This document shows positions 7,231 through 15,734 of a stretch of 64,000 nucleotides of DNA, piece by piece (the stretch's first letter is position 1; each line of letters begins with the position of its first letter). The DNA comes from Chloroflexota bacterium (GTDB lineage: Bacteria > Chloroflexota > Anaerolineae > Anaerolineales > Villigracilaceae), in NCBI GenBank assembly GCA_016213105.1, contig JACRBN010000026.1, positions 496,001-560,000 on the forward strand, given 5' to 3'. The position numbers and the translations under genes are program-made. The notes below the pieces were generated by a model that did not search any database, was not told the origin of the DNA, and saw only the letters and a list, made by a program, of their open reading frames with translations.

Positions 7231-8146
7231 CCAGCGCCCGATTTTGGTGACGGGCGCGCATCGCACCGGCACGACCTGGGTGGGAAAAATGCTGGCCGCC
7301 GAAGATGGCGTGGCTTACATCAGCGAGCCGCTGAACGTGCTGCATCGGCGCGGTGTGTTCCGCGCGCCCGTCACGCGCTGGTACACCTACATCACGGCGG
7401 AGAACGAGGCGGAGTATCTGCTCGCCTTCCACGAACTGCTCGATTACGATTATCACCTGCTGACCGAGCTGCGCTCGATCCGTTCGCGCAAGGACTTTTT
7501 GCGCATGATCCGCGATTACCACACGTTCTTCATCGGCAGCATCCACGGCGAGCGGACGCTGATCAAGGATCCGTTCGCGGTTTTCTCGATGCCCTGGTTC
7601 GTCGAGCGGCTGAACTGTCAGGTGGTGGTGACCGTGCGTCATCCCGCCGCCTTTGCCAGCAGCCTCAAACGCCTGAACTGGAGTTTCAACTTCCGCGACC
7701 TGCTCGACCAGCCGCTGCTGATGCGCGATCACCTCGAAGCCGACCGCGCCGATATGGAAGCCATGCCCACGGACGATGTCATCGGCCAGGCCGCGCTGCT
7801 CTGGCGGATCATCTACCGCACGGTGCACCGCGACTGTCAGTCGAATCCCGCCATCCAGGCCGTGCGCCACGAAGACCTGTCCCTCGACCCCGTGAGCGGA
7901 TTCCGCGCCCTGTACGGATCCCTCGGCCTGGAGTTTACCCCGCGCGCCGAGAAGACCATCCTCAACGCCAGCAGTTCCGAGAACCCGACCGAGCTTTCGA
8001 GGAACAAGACGCACTCCGTCAAGCTCGACAGTCGCGCCAGCATGGATAACTGGAAGAAACGCCTGACGCCCGAGGAGATCACACGCATCCGCTCTTTGAC
8101 CGAGGATGTGGCGGGCTTGTTCTATTCGGATGTGAAGTGGGAGTAG
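7208..8146 (+). CDS. PAPS-dependent sulfotransferase family protein, copy 1
   Basis: The 312-residue protein starts with the 5'-phosphosulfate loop VTGAHRTGTTWVGK (residues 14-27) of sulfotransferases. VVVTVRHPAAFASSLKRLNW follows as the 3'-phosphate-binding strand and helix. It probably sulfates a sugar of the locus-encoded glycan. The start at 7208 is preferred because AGAAGGAG lies 6 bp upstream; longer in-frame starts at 7172 and 7202 exist. It overlaps the 3' end of the GT-C gene, so it is cotranscribed with it. Confidence 0.82.
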   Translation: MSSTTSDNQRPILVTGAHRTGTTWVGKMLAAEDGVAYISEPLNVLHRRGVFRAPVTRWYTYITAENEAEYLLAFHELLDYDYHLLTELRSIRSRKDFLRMIRDYHTFFIGSIHGERTLIKDPFAVFSMPWFVERLNCQVVVTVRHPAAFASSLKRLNWSFNFRDLLDQPLLMRDHLEADRADMEAMPTDDVIGQAALLWRIIYRTVHRDCQSNPAIQAVRHEDLSLDPVSGFRALYGSLGLEFTPRAEKTILNASSSENPTELSRNKTHSVKLDSRASMDNWKKRLTPEEITRIRSLTEDVAGLFYSDVKWE

Positions 8147-8161
8147 GGATGACAGTTATGT

Positions 8162-8179
8162 TATAATCGTATGACGATT
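8162..8179 (+). promoter_or_regulatory. vapBC promoter -10 overlapped by operator-like palindrome
   Basis: TATAAT (8162-8167) is the -10 box. It overlaps the perfect palindrome AATCGT-ATG-ACGATT (8165-8179). A palindrome on the -10 box just before an AbrB-fold antitoxin gene is what a VapB autoregulatory operator would look like. No good -35 is visible. Confidence 0.6.
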
Positions 8180-8201
8180 TAGTTATCGATAGGAGAATTG
8201 T

Positions 8202-8411
8202 ATGGATTCCGTGACTGTTTCACCTAAATTTCAAGTAGTTATCCCACAAAAAGTGCGCCAAGCGCTTCACGTCAAGCCTGGGCAGAAAATGCGAGCGCTG
8301 GCCTATGATAATCAGTTGATCTTCATCCCAATTCGCCCCATTAGGGAGTCGCGAGGATCTCTTAAAGGTATCGATACGACAATTGAGCGCGACGAAGAAG
8401 ACCGCGTATGA
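8202..8411 (+). CDS. vapB: AbrB/MazE-fold antitoxin (VapB type)
   Basis: The 69-residue protein has the swapped-hairpin AbrB N-terminus, VTVSPKFQVVIPQKVRQALHVKPGQKM (residues 4-30, given as the family pattern of strand, IP-x-x-VR helix and strand). A flexible acidic tail, ESRGSLKGIDTTIERDEEDR, would wrap the toxin. It binds DNA as a dimer and neutralises the PIN RNase encoded next. TAGGAGAA lies upstream, and the gene overlaps vapC by ATGA. Confidence 0.88.
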   Translation: MDSVTVSPKFQVVIPQKVRQALHVKPGQKMRALAYDNQLIFIPIRPIRESRGSLKGIDTTIERDEEDRV

Positions 8412-8785
8412 ATGTGGTGGATTCTTCTGGCTGGCTCGAATATTTTTCTGGCGAAGGGAATGCTGACTTCTTTGCCCCTGCCATCGAAGATACCGAACAT
8501 CTGCTTGTGCCGGTCATTTGCATTTATGAGGTGTTCAAGCGCATCATGCTGCAGCGGGACGTGAGCGTTGCTCGTACGAACGTCAGCGACATGCACGAGG
8601 GTCAGATTGTTGACCTGGATGCATCGCTTGCAATGAGTGCGGCACATATTTCCATGGAACTGAAATTGCCCATGGCCGATAGCTTGATCCTTGCGACGGC
8701 GCGCGCTCATGATGCCATCTTGTGGACACAGGATGAACATTTCAAAGGCTTGGATGGGGTTAAGTACATCGAGAAAAAAATCTAA
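8408..8785 (+). CDS. vapC: PIN-domain ribonuclease toxin (VapC type)
   Basis: This is a 125-residue PIN domain with the acidic catalytic set in place: D5 in VVDSSGWLEYF, E41 in IYEVFKR, D91 in LPMADSLILATA and D109 in WTQDEHF. VapC proteins are Mg-dependent RNases, often cutting tRNA or rRNA. It is coupled to vapB. The module sits between a sulfotransferase and a glycosyltransferase, so it is an accessory insertion in the glycan locus. It looks intact. Confidence 0.9.
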   Translation: MNVVDSSGWLEYFSGEGNADFFAPAIEDTEHLLVPVICIYEVFKRIMLQRDVSVARTNVSDMHEGQIVDLDASLAMSAAHISMELKLPMADSLILATARAHDAILWTQDEHFKGLDGVKYIEKKI

Positions 8786-8795
8786 AGCGGCATAA

Positions 8796-9581
8796 ATGTC
8801 CAAGATTGCCCTTCCCACCGTTTCCATCATCACGCCATCGTTCAATCAGGCGCGCTATCTGGAGTCCACCATCCAATCCGTGCTGACCCAGGATTACCCG
8901 CGCATCGAGTACATCATCGTGGACGGCGGCTCGACCGATGGCAGCGTGGACATCATCAAGAAGTATGCCGACCGCCTCGCCTGGTGGGTCAGTGAAAAGG
9001 ACAAGGGCCAGACCGACGCCATCAACAAGGGCTTTGCCCGTGCCACGGGTCAAATCCTGGCCTGGCTCAACTCGGATGATACCTACGAGCCTGGCGCGGT
9101 TGGCAGGGCTGTGAAATATCTGATCGAGCATCCCGAGGTTGGGATGGTCTATGCCGATTGCAATTTCATCGACGAGCACGGGCGCGTGATTGGCAAGTTT
9201 GGCGCGGCGCAGACCGATTACCGCCGCCTGCGCGAAGGCTACGTCCACATCCCGCAGCAGACCATGTTCTTCCGCGCGGAGTTGTGGAAGCAGGTCGGGC
9301 CACTCGACCCGTCGTTTTATTTCGCGATGGACTACGATCTGTGGACGCGCATTGCCGCCAAGTCGCCGATCCAATACCTCGCGGGCCAGACCTGGGCCAA
9401 CTTCCGCATGCACTCCTCGGGCAAGAGCGTCGCCGCCGATGACCGCTGCTGGCCCGAGATGCTCAAAGTCCACTACCGCGACGGCGGCTCGTTCTTCGCG
9501 CCCATCGTGGCGAAGTATTACGTACGCAAGCTGGTGGCTCCCGTGTGGAACTGGCGGCGGCGCAAGATATTGAAGATATAG
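8796..9581 (+). CDS. GT2 family glycosyltransferase, copy 2
   Basis: This 261-residue GT-A enzyme is closely similar to 4556-5482. It has [26 protein letters not shown] (residues 43-50), a near-identical [10 protein letters not shown] segment, NSDD at 92-95 and a C-terminal [18 protein letters not shown]. It lacks the C-terminal ~50 residues of its paralogue. It probably works with the GT-C enzymes on the same glycan. No Shine-Dalgarno sequence is evident; it starts 10 bp after vapC. Confidence 0.88.
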   Translation: MSKIALPTVSIITPSFNQARYLESTIQSVLTQDYPRIEYIIVDGGSTDGSVDIIKKYADRLAWWVSEKDKGQTDAINKGFARATGQILAWLNSDDTYEPGAVGRAVKYLIEHPEVGMVYADCNFIDEHGRVIGKFGAAQTDYRRLREGYVHIPQQTMFFRAELWKQVGPLDPSFYFAMDYDLWTRIAAKSPIQYLAGQTWANFRMHSSGKSVAADDRCWPEMLKVHYRDGGSFFAPIVAKYYVRKLVAPVWNWRRRKILKI

Positions 9582-9621
9582 CTGGGCGGCTGGTAATGAA
9601 CAGCAATGAAGGTGAGAAATT

Positions 9622-10209
9622 ATGCAAAAAAAGATAAAAATCTTTTATTTATGCGTTAGTCTAATGGTTGTATCTTTATTTCTTACAAGGGTTACTTTGG
9701 CTGCGCCGTCAGAACCTGCAAAGGTTGTAAATCACACAACCAAAGAATGTGGAATGATGTACACAGGCGATGAGTGTGAAACTTGCGTTCCTACAAAAGG
9801 ATGGGAAATATTAAACGGGGAATGCCCTCAAGGATATACAGAGCTAGATATATGGATACCATATTATTCCTGCACCTTCGATGAAAAACCTCTCTGTTGC
9901 ACAAAAGGTCATTATGGCGCACAAGATATTTGCCCCAATTTAGTTGTTAATCCAATTGCAAAGCAATGCACATTGAATAATGAAAATAAAGTTTTTATAG
10001 CATCTTACCCTATCGGATGGATACCAAGTCCTATTTTTTTGTGTTCCGAAAATTATGAGTGGACTGACAGCGTCAATTATTCCAATAACCAATGGAACTA
10101 TATTTCAATTGCAATAATTCTCGTAGCCATAGTAATAGCAGTTGCTGCGTTTATCTTGTTATTTAGAAGAAAAATCAAACATGACTATAAGCCTCCCAAC
10201 AAAGCATAG
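9622..10209 (+). CDS. Cys-rich secreted/anchored hypothetical protein
   Basis: I recognise no family. The 195-residue protein has a signal peptide (residues 1-27, cleavage near LAA-PSEP), an ectodomain with about ten cysteines (motifs KECG, DECETC, GECPQG, YSCTF, LCCTK, DICP, KQCT, FLCSE) and a C-terminal membrane helix near 163-186 followed by RRKIKHD. The even cysteine count suggests disulfide bonds, so it is type I-anchored on the outside. AAGGTGAG precedes ATG 9622. The gene is strongly AT-rich compared with both neighbours, suggesting acquisition. The 100 bp after it contain nothing recognised. Confidence 0.65.
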   Translation: MQKKIKIFYLCVSLMVVSLFLTRVTLAAPSEPAKVVNHTTKECGMMYTGDECETCVPTKGWEILNGECPQGYTELDIWIPYYSCTFDEKPLCCTKGHYGAQDICPNLVVNPIAKQCTLNNENKVFIASYPIGWIPSPIFLCSENYEWTDSVNYSNNQWNYISIAIILVAIVIAVAAFILLFRRKIKHDYKPPNKA

Positions 10210-10310
10210 ACCTGACGATAGGCGTCTGTACGCATCCCAGGCAGTTTTCTATGCCTAAGCGTTTTACTGCACTTTGCTCTGTTGCGTTCCACTCAGGACA
10301 AAAAGTTTTT

Positions 10311-10955
10311 ATGAATTTTCTCTTCTCTCCTCCCTCTCTCGATGACTTAATCCGCCTGCTCAAGGCCTGGCGTTTCTGGCTGTTGGCCGCTGTGATCGGC
10401 ACGCTGCTGGGCGCGGCGATCTACTTTGTTGCGCCGCCGCCGTATCGCGCGCGGGCCACCGTCAACGTGGACTTCAACCTCGAAACGGCCTGGCCGCAGG
10501 AGACGGATCGTCAGCAGTTCTATTATCTCGAACGTGAGACGCGCAAACTGGAAGAGATCGCCTGGTCGGATTCGGTGCTGCAAGCTGTGGCGGATGCGGA
10601 TGGGAATGTGACTGTTCGCGAATTGCACGAGGGCAGGCTGCAACTCAGTCAACCCGCCGAGGCAGGCTGGCATTTCTACGCGGATGATTCCGATGCGAAG
10701 CGTGCCGAGGCGCTGGCTTCCACGTGGGCCGAATCCTTTGCCGAGGCCGCGCAGGACAATATCAGTGCGCAGGATGGATTGAACGCCGCCATCCAAATTG
10801 AGGTGACGCAGGCGGGCAATTTGCCCAAACAGCGCAGTGTTCCGCTCAGCGCATATTTACTGGCGGGGACAGTGATGGCATGGCTGCTGGGAGCGTTGGG
10901 GATTCTGTTCTTTGAACCGCGAAGACGCGAAGCGCGCAAAGAATTTAAAAGATGA
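10311..10955 (+). CDS. Wzz-like polysaccharide chain-length/copolymerase protein
   Basis: The 214-residue protein has the Wzz layout. An N-terminal cytoplasmic segment (SLDDLIRLLKAWRFW) leads into helix 1 (about residues 22-42). The periplasmic alpha/beta part begins PPYRARATVNVDF, and helix 2 is near 182-202. It would set glycan chain length with the adjacent ligase/polymerase. It is short for Wzz and has no tyrosine kinase domain. ATG 10311 is preferred over 10251, whose extension has no Wzz character. The last residues (EPRRREARKEFKR) come from a repeat at 10909-10997. Confidence 0.75.
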   Translation: MNFLFSPPSLDDLIRLLKAWRFWLLAAVIGTLLGAAIYFVAPPPYRARATVNVDFNLETAWPQETDRQQFYYLERETRKLEEIAWSDSVLQAVADADGNVTVRELHEGRLQLSQPAEAGWHFYADDSDAKRAEALASTWAESFAEAAQDNISAQDGLNAAIQIEVTQAGNLPKQRSVPLSAYLLAGTVMAWLLGALGILFFEPRRREARKEFKR

Positions 10956-10997
10956 AAGCCTTTGTGTACTCTGTGAACTCTGTGGTGAAATTTCTTT
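10909..10997 (+). repeat. Inverted CCGCGAAG/CTCTGTG repeat at a gene junction
   Basis: The left half, GAACCGCGAAGACGCGAAG with GCGCAAAGAA, and the right half, CTTTGTGTACTCTGTG with AACTCTGTGGTGAAA, form an imperfect palindrome. It supplies the final ~13 codons of the Wzz-like gene, the ATGA overlap at 10952, and the first ~14 codons of the ligase. Confidence 0.8.
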
Positions 10998-12412
10998 GGG
11001 CCGCGGCATTGGTGTCTTTGCCCGTCACCAGTTATCGCTGGTTCCCGTTTCTGGGTGACAGTACTCTCGTCCGTCCGCTGGCGCTGTATCCGCTGGCGCT
11101 GTTGCTGCCGCTCCTGCTGCTTCAGGCCGTTCGGAAGCAGCGTCCCTTCCCGTGGACGGGGAGCGCGATTCTGCTGGGAGCCTTTGCCCTCGCCGTTTTG
11201 GCGGCGACCAGCTTCGGCGTCCTGATCGCCCCGATCCCTCTGCGCGGACAGCACTATTTCGACCGCGCCGTCCGCGCCCTGGTTACTCTCGTGATCGGGC
11301 TGGCCTTTTTCATCTCGGCGGTTTGGATGAACCGCGGCGAAGCCGAGGTCAAATTCACCCTGCGCTGGATGCTGGTCGGCTTCGGCGTGGAGCTGGCCTG
11401 GAGCGGCCTGCAAGCCGTCACGTTTTACACGGGCCTGCTCAACAAGGAAATGGTCACGCACTGGCAGCTGGCCTTCTCGATGCGCGAACTCGTCCGCACG
11501 AACCGCATCTCGGGGCTAGCCTACGAGCCTGCCTGGCTGGCGGGCCAGATCGTGACAATGTACCTGCCGCTCCTGTTTGCGGCGCTGCTGACGAAGATGC
11601 GCCTGACGCGCTTCCGCTGGCTGGAGCCTGCGCTGCTTGGCTTGTCTGCTTTGCTGTTACTGGCGACCTATTCGCGCGGTGGAATTCTGATCGGTGTGGG
11701 TGTAACGGGATTGGTCTTCCTGCTGGTGGGACGTGACCACTTGCGCTCGGCGTGGGCCTGGTACTTCGGCGGCTTTCGGCGCGGATGGCTGCTGCGCGTC
11801 GGGTTGATCGTCTTGCTGGTGGCTGTGTTGGCGGGCGCATTTGCTTTCCTCAATAAGAAGAAATATGTCAACCGCCTGTGGGATATTTCTGCTGACAGCC
11901 TGAGCGAATACTTGGTCGACATCAACGTGGGCGGGCGCAGCGCGTACGCTACGGGCGCGATGGCCGCTTTCGAGGAGCATCCCCTCTCAGGCGTGGGCCT
12001 CGGCGCGAGCGGCTTCTGGGTCTACGACAACCTGCCCGACTGGACTCTGACCACCGTACCCGAGATCGCGAAGCAATTGAACCCCGAGAGCAAACTCTTC
12101 CCCAACCCGAAGAATCTCTACGTGCGCCTGCTGGCCGAGACGGGACTGATTGGTTTCGTCTTCTTTTTCATCTTTCTTTTTTCCTCTTTGGCCGATTCCC
12201 TGTCGCTTTATCAACGCGGGGGATTCCTCCGCTTCCTCGGCATTGCGGGACTTTTTGCGTGGCTGGCGATTGCCCTGTATAATGTAACCCAGGATTCGTT
12301 GGCCACGCCGAATATCTGGTTGCTTCCAGGAATACTGGCGGGGATTTCGATTTCAAATTCACCCCTTGCCCCTCTGCCGAAACGAGAGGGGAAGATCAAG
12401 GAGATTGCATGA
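10952..12412 (+). CDS. O-antigen ligase / Wzy polymerase family protein
   Basis: This 486-residue protein has 10-12 hydrophobic segments and the large outer loop of PF04932. That loop (about residues 310-390) contains VGGRSAYATGAMAAFEEHPL, GVGLGASGFWVY and NPKNLYVRLLAETGLIG, the usual pattern of O-antigen ligases and polymerases. It would polymerise or transfer the lipid-linked glycan at the outer face of the membrane. Both ends are repeat-derived: residues 1-15 by the element at 10909-10997, and the C-terminal NSPLAPLPKREGKIKEIA by one at 12357-12395. It overlaps both neighbours by ATGA. Confidence 0.85.
   Translation: MKAFVYSVNSVVKFLWAAALVSLPVTSYRWFPFLGDSTLVRPLALYPLALLLPLLLLQAVRKQRPFPWTGSAILLGAFALAVLAATSFGVLIAPIPLRGQHYFDRAVRALVTLVIGLAFFISAVWMNRGEAEVKFTLRWMLVGFGVELAWSGLQAVTFYTGLLNKEMVTHWQLAFSMRELVRTNRISGLAYEPAWLAGQIVTMYLPLLFAALLTKMRLTRFRWLEPALLGLSALLLLATYSRGGILIGVGVTGLVFLLVGRDHLRSAWAWYFGGFRRGWLLRVGLIVLLVAVLAGAFAFLNKKKYVNRLWDISADSLSEYLVDINVGGRSAYATGAMAAFEEHPLSGVGLGASGFWVYDNLPDWTLTTVPEIAKQLNPESKLFPNPKNLYVRLLAETGLIGFVFFFIFLFSSLADSLSLYQRGGFLRFLGIAGLFAWLAIALYNVTQDSLATPNIWLLPGILAGISISNSPLAPLPKREGKIKEIA
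12357..12395 (+). repeat. In-frame CCCCTCT...GAGAGGGG repeat at ligase C-terminus
   Basis: CACCCCTTGCCCCTCTGCCG is followed after four bases by GAGAGGGGAAG, giving a stem of about eight pairs. It is read in frame as LAPLPKREGK. A sister copy lies inside queG at 17104-17146. Confidence 0.7.
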
Positions 12413-13137
12413 TTGTTCTGTCCGTTGGAATGCCGCGCGCGGGGTCGGGCTGGCACTACAACCTGATCCACGACCTGATGAAGACCACGGGCTGCGCCGA
12501 TGCGCGTGACATCCGCGAGAAGTATGGGCTGAAAAATATACTCACCGAAGTGAATTGCAATATCGGTGTCTTGTCCGCGCGCAGATTGGGCATGGTGGCC
12601 GTGCCTGCCCTGCTGGGGAAAACCTTCGTCATCAAGGCTCATGCCGGGCCGACGGGCACCTCACGGATTCTCGAAAGCCTGGGGGTATTGCGCATCACCT
12701 ACATCTATCGCGATCCGCGCGACGCGATGCTTTCAGCGTATGAGTACGGTCAGCGCGCCCTGTCCAAGGGACGGCCGAATGCCTTCTCGCACCTGACCGA
12801 TTTCCAGAAGAGCCTGGATTTCATCGCCGAGTACGTCCACATCTGGGAGAAGTGGATGCAGGAGAAGCGTGCGCTCGTCGCCCGCTATGAGGACCTGCTG
12901 ACGAATTACGACACCGAATCCGCCCGTCTGGTGGGATTCCTCAAATTAAACGAGATGCAGGCCGAGGTCCAAGCGGTGGTGGAACAGTATCGTCCCGGGG
13001 CCAACGATGGTCAACAGGGATTGCATTTTTACAAAGGCAGGATCGGCCGTTTTCGCGAGGCCTATACGCCAGACCAGCAGTCCATTCTGAAGGATAGATT
13101 CGGCCCCAGCCTGGTGAAAATGGGTTATGAGCCGTAG
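12409..13137 (+). CDS. PAPS-dependent sulfotransferase family protein, copy 2
   Basis: The 242-residue protein opens with the 5'-PSB loop VLSVGMPRAGSGWHYNLI (residues 3-20) and has the 3'-PB motif YIYRDPRDAMLSAYEYG (98-114). This second motif is stronger than in copy 1. The C-terminus (GRFREAYTPDQQSILKDRFG) is typical of sulfotransferases that act on carbohydrates. It overlaps the ligase gene by ATGA, so a sulfation step is coupled to polymer assembly. It ends the polysaccharide operon. Confidence 0.85.
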   Translation: MIVLSVGMPRAGSGWHYNLIHDLMKTTGCADARDIREKYGLKNILTEVNCNIGVLSARRLGMVAVPALLGKTFVIKAHAGPTGTSRILESLGVLRITYIYRDPRDAMLSAYEYGQRALSKGRPNAFSHLTDFQKSLDFIAEYVHIWEKWMQEKRALVARYEDLLTNYDTESARLVGFLKLNEMQAEVQAVVEQYRPGANDGQQGLHFYKGRIGRFREAYTPDQQSILKDRFGPSLVKMGYEP

Positions 13138-13208
13138 ACCGCAGGTGTAAATTTTTTGTAATGTTGGTCATCCGTCGAAGGGTAGGTTTTGGTTTATGAT
13201 TGGGTGCT

Positions 13209-14957
13209 ATGCGTAAGTTTGATACTCCTTACATTGCAGATTGGTTCGCCATTTCGCTGCGCTGGATCGTTTTGATCGGCCTGGTAATTTCGCTTGGCCT
13301 GGGGCAGGCGTTGACACTTCGCACCTTTACGCCGCTGGCTTTCATGATCGTCTGGAACCTGGTGATGACCTCGCTGACCAGCATGAACATGCGCCTGGTC
13401 AATCATCGCCCGCTGAACGTGATGGTGGATTTTTTGGGGACGGGGGTGTTCTTCCTGTTGCAGGATGGGCTGGCGGGGCCGGCCTGGTGGGCGGGGATCT
13501 ACACCATCCTGACGGCCACGATTTACTACGAAATCTGGGGGGCATCCCTGGCGGCTTTGCTGCACATTGCCCTGTTCTTCGTGTTTTATTCTGTCTCCAG
13601 GGAAGTCGGCCTGCCCATGACCCTGGGCGCATCGTTTATCTTTGTGCTGATGGGCTTTTTGTTTGGCTACCTGGGACGCGAGGTGATCTCGCGCATGCGC
13701 CACTTACGTGAGGTTTGGCTGGATGCGGAGGAGAAGAAACACCGCGTCCAGACCGAACGCCTGCGCGCCATTTACGAACTGACCTCCGCGCTGGCGGCGA
13801 CGTTGAGCTATAAGCGCGTGCTCGATTCCGCGATTGACATGGCCTTCACCGCCCTGGCGCCTGATCCCACGGAGGCCGCCAGGGACCGCCTGGTAGGGGC
13901 TGTTCTGTTGTTCAAAGGCGGGGAGTTGCAGACTGAATCGGCGCGGCGCTTCACCAATTCCGACCTGCGCGTGACCTTCCAGGGCGGCGAAGGAATTTTG
14001 AAGCGCGTATTCGATGAAGGCGAACCCGTCCTGTCCCACGATGTCGGCTACGATCCCGAGCTGGGACGGGTGGTGGCCCTGCGCGCCTGCACGGTCGTAT
14101 ATTGCTTCCCGCTGCGCAGCGGATTCAACGTATATGGCGCGATGGTCTTTGCCCACCCCGATGCCAACTACTTTACCCCCGACCGCAGGGACCTGCTCGA
14201 CATTATCAGCCGCCAGGCGGTTATCGCGATCCAGAATGCGCGTCTGTACCAGGACCTGGTCGAGGAAAAGGAACGCATGCTCGAGGTACACGAGGAGGCG
14301 CGCAAGAAACTGGCGCGTGACCTGCACGACGGCCCGACCCAGTCCGTGGCGGCCATGGCGATGCGCATCAACCTGGTGCGCCGCATGCTGCAAAAGGACG
14401 CCAAGGGCGCGGGCGAGGAACTCCTGCGCCTGGAGGAACTGGCGCTGCGCACCACCAAGGAAATCCGCCACATGCTCTTCACCCTGCGCCCGCTGATTCT
14501 CGAGTCGCAGGGATTGAAGGCGGCCCTTCAGGCCATGGCAGACAAGATGCGCGAGACCTTCAGCCAGGAGGTCGTCATCGAGCTGGATGAGCGCGTCGTT
14601 TCGCAGATGGAAATGGGCAAGCAGGGCGTGATCTTCTACATCGTGGAGGAGGCCGTCAATAATGCCCGCAAACACGCCAGCTCGCCCACAATTTGGGTGC
14701 GGCTCAAGTCGGTCGAAGCGGACATTGCCCTGCTCGAAATCGTGGACAGAGGCCTCGGTTTCGATGTGGAGGCCATCAACTCCTCCTATGATCAACGCGG
14801 CAGCCTGGGCATGGTCAACCTGCGCGAGCGCGCCGAGCTGGTCAACGGATTGCTCAATATCAAATCCGCGCTCGGGCAGGGGACGACCGTGCAGGTCTAC
14901 ATCCCCTTCAGCGAGGAAGCCGCCGACCGCCTGCACAACGGCTTGGTGGTCATGTAG
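13209..14957 (+). CDS. NarL-type sensor histidine kinase with MASE-like membrane and GAF domains
   Basis: This is a 582-residue kinase. About six N-terminal membrane helices (residues 15-165) are followed by a coiled linker, a GAF domain (about 190-345), then HisKA_3 with the phospho-acceptor H373 in ARDLHDGPTQSV, and a HATPase_c domain with the N-box EEAVNNARKHA and the G-box DRGLGFD. The signal may be sensed in the membrane. No response regulator lies next to it, so it is an orphan here. TATGAT (13195-13200) lies 8 bp before ATG 13209, suggesting a leaderless start. Confidence 0.88.
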   Translation: MRKFDTPYIADWFAISLRWIVLIGLVISLGLGQALTLRTFTPLAFMIVWNLVMTSLTSMNMRLVNHRPLNVMVDFLGTGVFFLLQDGLAGPAWWAGIYTILTATIYYEIWGASLAALLHIALFFVFYSVSREVGLPMTLGASFIFVLMGFLFGYLGREVISRMRHLREVWLDAEEKKHRVQTERLRAIYELTSALAATLSYKRVLDSAIDMAFTALAPDPTEAARDRLVGAVLLFKGGELQTESARRFTNSDLRVTFQGGEGILKRVFDEGEPVLSHDVGYDPELGRVVALRACTVVYCFPLRSGFNVYGAMVFAHPDANYFTPDRRDLLDIISRQAVIAIQNARLYQDLVEEKERMLEVHEEARKKLARDLHDGPTQSVAAMAMRINLVRRMLQKDAKGAGEELLRLEELALRTTKEIRHMLFTLRPLILESQGLKAALQAMADKMRETFSQEVVIELDERVVSQMEMGKQGVIFYIVEEAVNNARKHASSPTIWVRLKSVEADIALLEIVDRGLGFDVEAINSSYDQRGSLGMVNLRERAELVNGLLNIKSALGQGTTVQVYIPFSEEAADRLHNGLVVM

Positions 14958-15734
14958 ATGCCGACTGCCGCAGGCCTGTATTATTTTCTCCATGCAGCGG
15001 AAGATTCTGCGCGCCCGCCCGTCATCCTCATTCACGGGGCGGGCGGCACACATTTAAACTGGCCGCCACAGGTGCGCCGCCTGGAGGGGCAGTCGATCCT
15101 GGCGGTTGATCTGCCCGGGCACGGCAAATCCGGCGGCGTGGGACGGCAGATCATCGGCGAATATGCCGAGGATCTGATCCGCTTTATGGATGCGCTCAAG
15201 ATGCGCGCCGCCATCCTTGTGGGACATTCCATGGGCAGCGCCATCGCCCTGACGCTGGCCATCGAATATCCAAAACGCGTGCTGGGGCTGGGACTGCTCG
15301 GCGCGGGCGCGCGCCTGCAAGTTTCCCCCGAGCTTTTGCAGAACGCCGCCAACCCCTCCGCGTTTTCATCCGTGGTGCAGTGGGTGACGGAAAATTCCTA
15401 CGGGCCGCTGGCCGATCCGCGCCTCAAGGAATTGGGTCTCAGGCGCATGACGGAGACCCGTCCGCCCGTGTTGTATGGGGATTTCCTGGCCTGCGACGAG
15501 TTCCACGCCCTGGAGGCCCTGCCCCGCATCAAAGCCCCGACCCTGATCCTGGTCGGCGAACAGGACCGGATGACGCCCCCGCGGCTTTCCCGCGTTCTCA
15601 ATTCAGGCATACCCGGCTCGCGCCTGGAGACCCTGCCCGACACGGGTCACATGCTCATGCTCGAACAACCCGAAGCGGTGGCCGCCTCCCTGTCTGAGTT
15701 TGTCAGGTCGGTCCCGTACCAGGCGGGACGCTGA
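14958..15734 (+). CDS. Alpha/beta hydrolase
   Basis: The 258-residue hydrolase shows the oxyanion segment ILIHGAGGTHLNW (residues 23-35), the nucleophile elbow GHSMG with S91, an acid in LILVGEQDRMTP and the histidine in PDTGHMLMLEQPE. The substrate is unknown. It begins directly after the kinase stop codon (TAG then ATG), so it is co-translated. Its stop TGA (15732-15734) abuts the stop of the opposing rdgB gene with no spacer. Confidence 0.88.
   Translation: MPTAAGLYYFLHAAEDSARPPVILIHGAGGTHLNWPPQVRRLEGQSILAVDLPGHGKSGGVGRQIIGEYAEDLIRFMDALKMRAAILVGHSMGSAIALTLAIEYPKRVLGLGLLGAGARLQVSPELLQNAANPSAFSSVVQWVTENSYGPLADPRLKELGLRRMTETRPPVLYGDFLACDEFHALEALPRIKAPTLILVGEQDRMTPPRLSRVLNSGIPGSRLETLPDTGHMLMLEQPEAVAASLSEFVRSVPYQAGR

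Noticed and set aside
13704-15053. Minus-strand open frame of 449 codons
   Set aside because: Antisense to the histidine kinase, whose H-box and N-box motifs are unmistakable.
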